From Pacificimonas aurantium (GTDB taxonomy: Bacteria; Pseudomonadota; Alphaproteobacteria; Sphingomonadales; Sphingomonadaceae): DNA of 64,000 bases. The first letter of the stretch is position 1. Each line of letters opens with the position of its first letter. Shown piece by piece: positions 50,352 through 57,347 of this stretch. The stretch spans positions 1,178,001-1,242,000 of the forward strand of contig NZ_JAGSGB010000002.1 in the NCBI RefSeq assembly GCF_020092905.1. Direction: 5' to 3'. A model generated the notes under the pieces. That model worked only from the letters and a program-made list of their open reading frames with translations, was not told where the DNA came from and ran no database searches. A program made the position numbers and the translations under genes.

Positions 50352-51011
50352 ATGACCTTCGACCTGAACCTCTTCCTCATTTATGCCCTGCCCGGTTTCC
50401 TGATCGGGTTGCTGCTCGGTTATCTCCTGTTCAACGGCTCCCGGGCGCGCGCGACCCTGCGCGAGAAGCTGGGAGAACGCGAGGCCGCCCTGCGTGTCGC
50501 CGAAGAGCGGCAGCAGACCCTGGAACAGGATGTCGCGATGGCCCGCGATCAGGTGAAACCGCTGGCCGACGAAGTCGACAAGCTACGTGCCGAGACCTCG
50601 CGCCTGAAGGCACGGGCCACGAAAACCGCCGAGCCTTCGAGCGAACCGGTGGCCGCGGCTGCGGCAGTACCGGCCCCGCCGCCCTCGGCCCCGGCAGACG
50701 GCCCGCGGGCCTTCCAGCCGGATGGGAAGTTGCCGACCTTCCTTCCGGAACGCCCCGCGGAACCGGATGACCTCTCCCTCCTAAAGGGCGTCGGACCAAA
50801 GCTGGAACAGACGTTTCACGATGTCGGCGTGTGGTACTTCGCGCAGATTGCCGGCTGGACGGACGAGGAGCTGGCCGAGGTCGATGCCAAGCTGGGCAAC
50901 TTCAAAGGTCGCATCGCAAGAGACAAGCTGCGGGAGCAGGCCGAACTGCTCGCCGCAGGACGGGTGACCGAATATGAAGCGCGCTTCGGCAAGCTGGGCC
51001 CCGCCAAATGA
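50352..51011 (+). CDS. Membrane-anchored helix-hairpin-helix protein, function unknown
   Basis: The 219-residue product has one N-terminal membrane helix (about residues 8-28, ALPGFLIGLLLGYLLF). A charged coiled-coil segment follows (about 35-90), then an Ala/Pro-rich linker (about 95-125). The C-terminal domain begins LSLLKGVGPKLEQTFHDVGV and has the helix-hairpin-helix pattern also found at the ends of some NuoE and ribosomal-protein homologues. I cannot assign a function; nucleic-acid or protein binding at the membrane is possible. It lies 30 bases after the dehydrogenase gene and overlaps the lipoprotein gene by four bases. Confidence 0.8.
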   Translation: MTFDLNLFLIYALPGFLIGLLLGYLLFNGSRARATLREKLGEREAALRVAEERQQTLEQDVAMARDQVKPLADEVDKLRAETSRLKARATKTAEPSSEPVAAAAAVPAPPPSAPADGPRAFQPDGKLPTFLPERPAEPDDLSLLKGVGPKLEQTFHDVGVWYFAQIAGWTDEELAEVDAKLGNFKGRIARDKLREQAELLAAGRVTEYEARFGKLGPAK

Positions 51012-51436
51012 TCCGGCCGTGCAGGCTTCCCCTTTCGGTAGCGGCATTGCCGGTCCTTGTCCTGCTCGCAGCCTGCGAGCCGGATCCCCGGACGGCCGCG
51101 CCCGCCGAAGACCAGGCCGAAGAGCAAGAGGACGCCCTGCCGCCGCCGCCGAAGGACCCGCGCCGCTTCATCGGTCGCTGGGCGCGGTCGGACGACCAGT
51201 GCACCACGGACTGGTGGCGCTTCTGGGCGGACGAGCTGCGCACCGCCACCGAAGGGCTGCGCTGCGATATCCTGCCGCCCGACGCGAGCTTTTCGGATAC
51301 CGAACTCAGAACGCTTTGCCGGACCCGGGAGGGCGGTGTCCGCGAAACCTGGAATATCGAATATGGCGAGGATGCGGAAACGATGACGATCACCGGTGAA
51401 GAGGGACAGACGGTCAACCTGGTGAAGTGCGCATGA
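51008..51436 (+). CDS. Small lipoprotein, function unknown
   Basis: The 142-residue product has a lipoprotein signal with lipobox LLAAC (Cys23). An acidic Pro-rich spacer follows (QAEEQEDALPPPPKDP), then a compact domain with RFIGRWARSDDQCTTDWWRF and four or more further cysteines that may form disulfides. It should be anchored to a periplasmic membrane face. No family was recognised. Its ATG overlaps the preceding stop (ATGA) and its stop overlaps the GST start (ATGA), so it is coupled on both sides. Confidence 0.75.
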   Translation: MIRPCRLPLSVAALPVLVLLAACEPDPRTAAPAEDQAEEQEDALPPPPKDPRRFIGRWARSDDQCTTDWWRFWADELRTATEGLRCDILPPDASFSDTELRTLCRTREGGVRETWNIEYGEDAETMTITGEEGQTVNLVKCA

Positions 51437-52068
51437 AGCTTTATCACTGCCAAGGCGCGCGGTCGTTCCGGCCGCTCTGGACCCTAGAGGAACTGGGCAT
51501 CGACTATGACCTTGAGGTCATGCCCTTCCCGCCGCGCTTCAAGCAGGAGGGGTATCTCGACATCAACCCTCTCGGAACGGTGCCGACCCTGGTGGACGAA
51601 GATACCGTTCTCACCGAAAGCGTCGCGATCTGCCATTACCTCGTGGAGACGAACATCGGCACCACGCTCGGCATGAAGCCGACCGAGGCGGACTATGGCA
51701 CCTACCTCAACTTCCTGTACCAGTCGGATGCGACCCTGACGTTCCCGCAGACCCTGTTCCTGCGCTACAAAGTGTTCGAGACCGAGCGCAATCTGGGTCA
51801 GGCGGGCGACGACTATGTACAGTGGTTCTTCTCGCGCCTCAGGGCCGTGGCAAGGATGATGGGCGACCGGGAATTCGTTGCCGGCGACCGCTTCACCATC
51901 GCCGACATTTGCTTCTCTTATGCCCTTAAGCTGGCGGCGCAGCTGGAACTGGGTGAGTTTCCGGAGAATGTGGCGGCCTATTGGGAGCGCATGAGTGCCC
52001 GGGACGGCTATAAGCGCGCGATCGCCAAGGAAACGCCTGAAAAGAAGAAGAAGAAGAAGGACGGCTAG
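51433..52068 (+). CDS. Glutathione S-transferase with poly-lysine tail
   Basis: The 211-residue protein has a GST N-domain (MKLYHCQGARSFRPLWTLEE, then NPLGTVPTLVDEDTVLTES, the glutathione-binding loop) and a helical C-domain (FVAGDRFTIADICFSYAL). The C-terminus ends with six lysines before DG, which is unusual for a GST. The ATG at 51433 overlaps the lipoprotein stop; a GTG two codons upstream is possible. It is the last gene of the run starting at 49065. The substrate is unknown. Confidence 0.9.
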   Translation: MKLYHCQGARSFRPLWTLEELGIDYDLEVMPFPPRFKQEGYLDINPLGTVPTLVDEDTVLTESVAICHYLVETNIGTTLGMKPTEADYGTYLNFLYQSDATLTFPQTLFLRYKVFETERNLGQAGDDYVQWFFSRLRAVARMMGDREFVAGDRFTIADICFSYALKLAAQLELGEFPENVAAYWERMSARDGYKRAIAKETPEKKKKKKDG

Positions 52069-52110
52069 ACCGCCGCGGGCGGGCAGCGTTTGCGACGTGA
52101 CGACCGCCCC

Positions 52111-52728
52111 TCAGAACACGTCCGTGTTATAGCTGTACCACATGAGGATCGCGGCTGCGCCGCGAAACGGGCGCCATGGCTCGGCAAGTTCGCGCGCCTG
52201 CTTTGCGGTGGGCCGTTCGGCGAGGTCGTGGATACGGCCGGTCTCGACCTGGACGGCGAGGTCCCCGGCGGGCCAGATATCCCGCCGCCCCTCCGCGAAC
52301 AGTAAGTAGATCTCCGCCGACCACCGCCCGATACCCTTCACCGCCGTCAGCCGCGCAATCGCCTCCTCGTCATCTTCCGGAAGCTCGGACAGCGACAGAG
52401 CCCCATCGCCCACGAGCGATGCAAGGCTTTGCGAATAAGCGACCTTCTGGCGCGAGAGGCCTGCGGCGCGCAACTCGTCGAAGCTGAGAGCCGAGAGCGC
52501 AAGGGGATCCTCGATCCAGCCGACGGCAGCGGAAAGCTTGTCCCAGATACTGGCGGCCGCCTTCACACTGACCTGCTGCCCGACGATCGTTCGCAGGAGC
52601 GTCTCGTAACCCGCCGGACGAATCCGCGGTTCGGGATAGCCCACGCGCTCGATCGTCCGGGCAATGGGCGGCGATATCGCCGCGAGCCGGTCCAGGTCCG
52701 AAATCAGCTGTTCACGCGTCAGGCCCAT
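52111..52728 (-). CDS. DNA-3-methyladenine glycosylase, AlkA-like
   Basis: This 205-residue base-excision glycosylase should remove alkylated purines. It has the HhH-GPD fold: ETLLRTIVGQQVSVKAAASI, the hairpin LTAVKGIGRWSAEIYLLF and the catalytic Asp in WPAGDLAVQ. It lacks the N-terminal domain of E. coli AlkA, as is common for the short AlkA/MAG type. AAGGAAGGGG precedes the ATG at 52728. It is convergent with the GST gene and divergent from the ferredoxin gene. Confidence 0.92.
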   Translation of the reverse strand: MGLTREQLISDLDRLAAISPPIARTIERVGYPEPRIRPAGYETLLRTIVGQQVSVKAAASIWDKLSAAVGWIEDPLALSALSFDELRAAGLSRQKVAYSQSLASLVGDGALSLSELPEDDEEAIARLTAVKGIGRWSAEIYLLFAEGRRDIWPAGDLAVQVETGRIHDLAERPTAKQARELAEPWRPFRGAAAILMWYSYNTDVF

Positions 52729-52746
52729 GAGGGGACCCCTTCCTTT

Positions 52747-52774
52747 TTGACAGTGGAATCGCGAACGTTATTAG
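52747..52774 (+). promoter_or_regulatory. Sigma70-like promoter of the ferredoxin gene
   Basis: Consensus TTGACA (52747-52752) and TATTAG (52769-52774) are separated by 16 bases, 56 bases upstream of the ferredoxin ATG. This is one of the best -35/-10 pairs in the window. Confidence 0.65.
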
Positions 52775-52829
52775 CGTGGGCGCTGCCAAAGCGAACGGCG
52801 CATCCGCGCCCCAGGGAGGAAATCTGTCG

Positions 52830-53147
52830 ATGCCGAAGCTTACCGTTCTCACCCGTGATGGAGACGCCCGGACCGTGGATGCGGAAACCGGCCTGAGCGT
52901 GATGGAGAATATTCGCGACAACGGCTTCGACGAGCTGCTGGCCTTGTGCGGCGGGTGCTGTTCGTGCGCGACGTGCCATGTGCATGTCGACGACGACTGG
53001 ATCAACAAGGTGGGCCCGCCGAACGACGACGAGGACGATCTGCTGGAATCCTCCGATCACAAGAATGAGAATAGCCGCCTCAGCTGTCAGATCGAAATGA
53101 CCGACGATCTGGACGGTCTGACGGTTCAGATCGCCCCCGAAGACTGA
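52830..53147 (+). CDS. 2Fe-2S ferredoxin, adrenodoxin type
   Basis: The 105-residue product is a vertebrate/adrenodoxin-type [2Fe-2S] ferredoxin. The cluster ligands are Cys40, Cys46, Cys49 and Cys86 (CX5CX2C plus a distant RLSCQ). Two extra cysteines (43 and 44) lie inside the loop. Such ferredoxins serve cytochrome P450s or iron-sulfur cluster assembly; the absence of isc or P450 genes nearby leaves the partner open. AGGGAGGA precedes the ATG at 52830. It is a single-gene unit with its own promoter and terminator. Confidence 0.93.
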   Translation: MPKLTVLTRDGDARTVDAETGLSVMENIRDNGFDELLALCGGCCSCATCHVHVDDDWINKVGPPNDDEDDLLESSDHKNENSRLSCQIEMTDDLDGLTVQIAPED

Positions 53148-53163
53148 AAGAGCCCGGCGCGGC

Positions 53164-53202
53164 GCCGGCGCTGGCGTTAACGCGCCGGCATCCCTTTTCT
53201 TG
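53164..53202 (+). terminator. Intrinsic terminator after ferredoxin gene
   Basis: A perfect eight-base-pair stem GCCGGCGC/GCGCCGGC (53164-53171 with 53182-53189) with a ten-base loop is followed by ATCCCTTTTCTT. It lies 17 bases after the ferredoxin stop codon and before the sensor kinase gene. Confidence 0.8.
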
Positions 53203-53236
53203 GCTGTTAGGCGTTTAGCCTGCTATCCGGACAGTC

Positions 53237-54340
53237 ATGGAGCCGGACGCAGACCGAACGCCGAGTTTTTTCTCAGACAAGGAGCGTGCGTTCTGGCTGC
53301 TGCAATGCGGCGGCTGGGCGGCCTATTTCGTCGTCCGCACGCTGGGCGGGCTGGCCAACTCCATGGGTCTGTCCTTCGTCATTCCCACGGCCATCGTAAC
53401 CCTGACGGGCTTTTCCATCACCCTGCTCCTCAGCGCGGGGTTCCGGCGCATCATCCGCATGAAGCCGGTCTATGTATGGAGCCTGACGCTCCTTCTCCTC
53501 ATCCCCTCGGCCGCTCTATTCTCGATCCTGGAGGTCTGGGCGCATTCGCGCTTCTACAATCCGACGTACCAGCCGGAGGGGCTGCAGTTCTTCGGCGCAA
53601 TATTGCTCGACATCAGCGTGCTCGGGGCCTGGTCCGGCCTCTACTACGGCATCAATTTCTACCTGCTGCTTTCGCGCCAGACCGAGCGGATGCTGACCGT
53701 CGCCGCGCAGGCGTCGGAAGCCAGCCTCGCCATGCTGCGCTATCAGGTGAATCCCCACTTCCTGTTCAACACCCTGAACAGCATCTCGACGCTGGTTCTT
53801 CTCAAGGAGAATGAGCGCGCGAATGCGATGCTGTCCCGCCTGTCGAGCTTCCTGCGCTATTCCCTGGCCGAAGAGCCGGGGTCGCAGGTTACGCTGGCGC
53901 AGGAGCTGGAAGCCCTGAAACTCTATTTCGATATCGAGCGGATGCGGTTCGAGGACCGGCTGCAGACGAATTTCTCCATCGAAGAGGAGGCCCAGCACGC
54001 CTGCGTGCCGTCCATGATCCTGCAACCCTTGGCTGAAAACGCGATCAAATATGCCGTCACGCCGCAGGAAGAGGGCGCCGAGATCACCGTATCGGCCCGC
54101 GTCTCGCAAGGGCGCCTGCTCATTCACGTCACCGATACCGGACCCGGATTAAAGGCCGACAAGCCGGCCTTTGTCGACGGCGCGGGCGTAGGCCTGAAGA
54201 ACATTCGCGACCGCCTGGCGCAGGCCTATGGGGAGCAATCGCGCTTCTCAATCGCTGATGGGCAGGACGGCGGCGTGGTAGCCGCCATCGAGATACCGTA
54301 TCAAACGAAACTGCCCGACTTGAAAGAAGCCGCAGAATGA
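53237..54340 (+). CDS. LytS/YehU-type sensor histidine kinase
   Basis: The 367-residue protein has about four membrane helices in residues 18-150. A short coiled coil and the His_kinase domain of the LytS family follow, with YQVNPHFLFNTLNSIS containing the phospho-accepting His174. The HATPase part includes LQPLAENAIKYAV, VTDTGPGL and GVGLKNIRDRL. The N-terminal sensor region has no recognised ligand domain. Its stop overlaps the start of the response regulator (ATGA), so they form a cognate pair. Confidence 0.92.
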   Translation: MEPDADRTPSFFSDKERAFWLLQCGGWAAYFVVRTLGGLANSMGLSFVIPTAIVTLTGFSITLLLSAGFRRIIRMKPVYVWSLTLLLLIPSAALFSILEVWAHSRFYNPTYQPEGLQFFGAILLDISVLGAWSGLYYGINFYLLLSRQTERMLTVAAQASEASLAMLRYQVNPHFLFNTLNSISTLVLLKENERANAMLSRLSSFLRYSLAEEPGSQVTLAQELEALKLYFDIERMRFEDRLQTNFSIEEEAQHACVPSMILQPLAENAIKYAVTPQEEGAEITVSARVSQGRLLIHVTDTGPGLKADKPAFVDGAGVGLKNIRDRLAQAYGEQSRFSIADGQDGGVVAAIEIPYQTKLPDLKEAAE

Positions 54341-55137
54341 CGATCCGGACCATTCTCGTCGATGACGAACCCCTTGCGATCAAGGGTCTCGAAATGCGTC
54401 TGCAAGCCTTCGAGGATGTGGAAATCGTCGACCGCTGCGCAAATGGACGCGAGGCCATCAAGTCGATCAAGACGCACAAGCCCGATCTCGTCTTCCTCGA
54501 CATCCAGATGCCGGGTTTCGACGGCTTTTCGGTCATAGGGGCGCTGGCGGACATGGATCCGCCGTTATTCGTCATGGTCACGGCATATAACGAATATGCC
54601 GTGAAGGCCTTCGAAGCGCGCGCGGTCGACTATCTGATGAAACCGGTCGAGGAGGACCGGCTGGCCGAAACGATGGGCCGCATCCGTCGGCGCCTGTCGG
54701 AAAAGTCCGCCTCCACCGAGAAGGCGAAGCTGCAGGAGCTGCTGGAGGAAGTGGCGCCCGAAGCCGCCGAGCAGTTCGCCGAAGGCAGCTCCGCCTCCTC
54801 CGACGAGGACCGGTACGAGAAGCTTCTCAATATCAAGGATCGCGGGCAGATATTTCGCGTCGATATCGAAAGCATCGAGCGCATCGATGCCGCCGGCGAC
54901 TATATGTGCATCTATACCGGCGACAACACGCTGATCCTGCGCGAGACGATGAAAGACCTGGAAAAGCGCCTCGATCCGCGCATGTTTCAGCGGGTGCACC
55001 GCTCGACGATCGTTAATCTTGACCAGGTTCGCGAAGTGAAACCGCACACCAATGGCGAGAGCTTCCTCGTGCTAACGTCCGGCGCACAGGTGAAGGTCAG
55101 CCGGTCCTATCGAGAAGTGATCGCGCGCTTCCTCTAG
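54337..55137 (+). CDS. LytTR-family response regulator
   Basis: The 266-residue protein has a receiver domain (residues 1-120) with VDDEPLA, the phospho-acceptor Asp55 in LVFLDIQMPG and VTAYNEYAVKAFEARAVDYL. An acidic linker of about 50 residues is followed by a LytTR DNA-binding domain (about 165-266; RVDIESIERIDAAGDYMCIY, FQRVHRSTIVNLDQVREV, VKVSRSYREVI). It is the partner of the upstream kinase. The target promoters are unknown. CHAD and CYTH genes follow on the same strand, 60 bases downstream. Confidence 0.94.
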   Translation: MTIRTILVDDEPLAIKGLEMRLQAFEDVEIVDRCANGREAIKSIKTHKPDLVFLDIQMPGFDGFSVIGALADMDPPLFVMVTAYNEYAVKAFEARAVDYLMKPVEEDRLAETMGRIRRRLSEKSASTEKAKLQELLEEVAPEAAEQFAEGSSASSDEDRYEKLLNIKDRGQIFRVDIESIERIDAAGDYMCIYTGDNTLILRETMKDLEKRLDPRMFQRVHRSTIVNLDQVREVKPHTNGESFLVLTSGAQVKVSRSYREVIARFL

Positions 55138-55197
55138 CTCAGGAACTTTCCTCCCGTGGCAACCGCTCCTCTTCGGAAGAATGAAGGAGATGGGTTA

Positions 55198-56127
55198 ATG
55201 GCGTATCGCTTCCTTGCCAGCGATGCCTCGGTGGAAGCAGGGCTGCGCAGGATCGCCGGCGAACAGATCGACAAGGCCCTCGCGACGCTGCGCGACGGTA
55301 CGGAAGCTGAGGAGGAGAAGGTCCACGACCTGCGCAAGCGCTGCAAGAAGCTGCGCGGCCTGATCCGGATCGTCCGGCCGTCCTTCCCCGCCTATCAGGA
55401 GGAGAACGCCTTCTTCCGCGATCTTGCGAGATCGCTGTCGGACCTGCGCGATGCAAAGGTCATGCAGGATTGTTACGATCGCATCTGCAACGCCTACGAC
55501 GACGCGCTCGACCGCAGCGAGTTGGGCAGCGTCCGGCGCAACCTGACGGCCCGCCGCGACGATATCCGCGAAAGGCAGTCGCTGCAGGCGCGCCTTGCCG
55601 ATGCCGAGAGCGCCCTGACGGACGCTCGGGAGCGAGCGAAAAGCTGGTCTCTGGACGGCAGCGGCTGGGATGTCTTGACCGGTGGCCTTGCCAAAACCTA
55701 TTCGCGGGGCGTCAGCGCGATGGAGAAGGCGGAGGAAAATGCGGAACCCCGCCGCCTGCATGAATGGCGCAAACGCACGAAATATCACTGGTACCATATG
55801 AGGCTGCTGGAAGAAGTCTGGCCGCCGATGATGTCGGAGCGCGCCGACCAGGCGCATGCGCTGTCGGACGATCTGGGCGATCACCATGATCTCGCCCTTT
55901 TCGTCGACCTGCTGACGGAGGACGCGGGGCGCTACGGGCCGGTGGAAAAGGTGGACGTCCTGACTGGGCTGGCGGGCAAGTTGATGGCGAGGCTGGAGCG
56001 CACCGCCCTCGACCTCGGTCCGAAGCTCTATGCGGAGACCGAGGACGACCTCCTTGCCCGTATCGGCAGCTACTGGGAAAGCTGGCGCGAGGGCGCCCCC
56101 GACCGCAAGCTGGCCGCCACCGGCTGA
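55198..56127 (+). CDS. CHAD-domain protein
   Basis: The 309-residue product is a single CHAD domain, a helical fold with many conserved basic residues that binds polyphosphate. Typical segments are VHDLRKRCKKLRGLIRIVRP near the N-terminus and LHEWRKRTKYHWYHMRLLEE in the second half. The ATG at 55198 has AAGGAGA eight bases upstream. Only one base separates its stop from the CYTH ATG. In many bacteria the two domains are fused; here they are separate adjacent genes. Confidence 0.92.
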   Translation: MAYRFLASDASVEAGLRRIAGEQIDKALATLRDGTEAEEEKVHDLRKRCKKLRGLIRIVRPSFPAYQEENAFFRDLARSLSDLRDAKVMQDCYDRICNAYDDALDRSELGSVRRNLTARRDDIRERQSLQARLADAESALTDARERAKSWSLDGSGWDVLTGGLAKTYSRGVSAMEKAEENAEPRRLHEWRKRTKYHWYHMRLLEEVWPPMMSERADQAHALSDDLGDHHDLALFVDLLTEDAGRYGPVEKVDVLTGLAGKLMARLERTALDLGPKLYAETEDDLLARIGSYWESWREGAPDRKLAATG

Positions 56128-56128
56128 A

Positions 56129-56587
56129 ATGGGACGGGAGATCGAGCGGAAGTTCCTCGCGGCCAGTGACGGCTGGCGCGCAGGCGCAGCGAGCACGATG
56201 CCGATCCGGCAGGCCTATTTCGACGCGGGCGGCGATTTGTCGATCCGGGTGCGCGTGCTGGGCGACGACGAGGCGGTGATCACCATCAAGGGCGGCGGCA
56301 AGAACACCGAGCGTTCAGAATTTGAATACCCCATACCTGTCGAGGATGCCGACGCGTTGATGGACCTCGCGCCCACAAACCCTATTCGCAAAACCCGGCA
56401 CAAGGTTCCCGTCGGCGGCTCGACATTCGAGGTGGACGAATTCCACGGTCGTCATTCCGGCCTGGTGATAGCCGAACTCGAACTCGAAGCGGCGGATGCC
56501 CCATTTCCGCGACCGGACTGGCTGGGTGAAGAAGTGACGGGTGACGAGCGCTACTACAACGCCGTGCTGGCCAGGAACGAGAGCTGA
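56129..56587 (+). CDS. CYTH-domain triphosphate tunnel enzyme
   Basis: The 152-residue product begins MGREIERKFL, with the ExExK signature (Glu4, Glu6, Lys8) of triphosphate tunnel metalloenzymes. IRVRVLGDDEAVITIKGGGK and VDEFHGRHSGLVIAELELE continue the tunnel strands. Known activities include tripolyphosphatase, thiamine triphosphatase and adenylate cyclase; short bacterial members next to CHAD most often act on triphosphate or polyphosphate. The start one base after the CHAD stop implies coupled translation. Confidence 0.92.
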   Translation: MGREIERKFLAASDGWRAGAASTMPIRQAYFDAGGDLSIRVRVLGDDEAVITIKGGGKNTERSEFEYPIPVEDADALMDLAPTNPIRKTRHKVPVGGSTFEVDEFHGRHSGLVIAELELEAADAPFPRPDWLGEEVTGDERYYNAVLARNES

Positions 56588-56602
56588 CCGAGCTAGACCC
56601 GA

Positions 56603-57331
56603 CTAGAGCGGCCGCGCTGCCCCGATATAATTCACCCGCTTGTCCGGCCCCAGCGCAAAGCCCGTACCCGGCGCGTAGTTGATCCCCCGGCAGTCGAAGA
56701 CGTCCAGATCGGCCAGTGCAAGTGCGGAGGTCAGTTCCTCCGGCGTCAGGAACCTGTCCCAGTCATGCGTGCCGCGCGGAAGCAGCTTCAGGACCCATTC
56801 GGCGCCCAGGATCATCACCCCGAAGCTCATCGCCGTGCGGTTGGGCGTCGAAAAAATTAGCAGGCCGCCGGGCTTCAGAAGAGCCCGCAGGCTTTTCAGA
56901 AACGCCGGAACGTCCAGAACATGCTCGACGACCTCCATGCAGGTGACAAGGTCGTAACGCCTATCCTCGCGTTCCAAGACGTCGGTCGTCGCGAGACGAT
57001 AGTCGATCTCCAGACCCTGGTCCGCTGCATGAGACCTTGCAACGTCGATCGAATCGGACGCGGCATCGATCGCCGTCACCTCGCCGCCCAGCCGGGCGAG
57101 ACATTCGGATAGAATGCCGCCGCCGCATCCGACATCCAGAACCTCGCACCCCTCTAGCCACCTGCGCGCGCTCGTATCGAGCTGCCACTCGGCGCCTGCG
57201 ACTTCGCAGATATATTTCAGGCGTACCGGATTCACCTGATGGAGCAGTGCAGAAGAGCCTTTGCGGTCCCACCATTCGGCGGCCATGCCGGAGAAGAGTT
57301 CGGCCTGGGCGGGATCGACGGTCGTACTCAT
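56603..57331 (-). CDS. ubiG: Ubiquinone biosynthesis O-methyltransferase UbiG
   Basis: UbiG carries out both O-methylations in ubiquinone synthesis at the inner membrane. The 242-residue product begins with MSTTVDPAQAELFSGMAAEW, followed by GSSALLHQVNPVRLKYI, motif I VLDVGCGGGILSECLARLG and MEVVEHVLDVPAFLKS. The segment NRTAMSFGVMILGAEWVL is also UbiG-specific. The ATG at 57331 lies 16 bases after the acylase stop, so it is probably co-transcribed with the acylase and importer genes. It is convergent with the CYTH gene. Confidence 0.95.
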   Translation of the reverse strand: MSTTVDPAQAELFSGMAAEWWDRKGSSALLHQVNPVRLKYICEVAGAEWQLDTSARRWLEGCEVLDVGCGGGILSECLARLGGEVTAIDAASDSIDVARSHAADQGLEIDYRLATTDVLEREDRRYDLVTCMEVVEHVLDVPAFLKSLRALLKPGGLLIFSTPNRTAMSFGVMILGAEWVLKLLPRGTHDWDRFLTPEELTSALALADLDVFDCRGINYAPGTGFALGPDKRVNYIGAARPL

Positions 57332-57347
57332 CGGACTGTCTCCTTGG

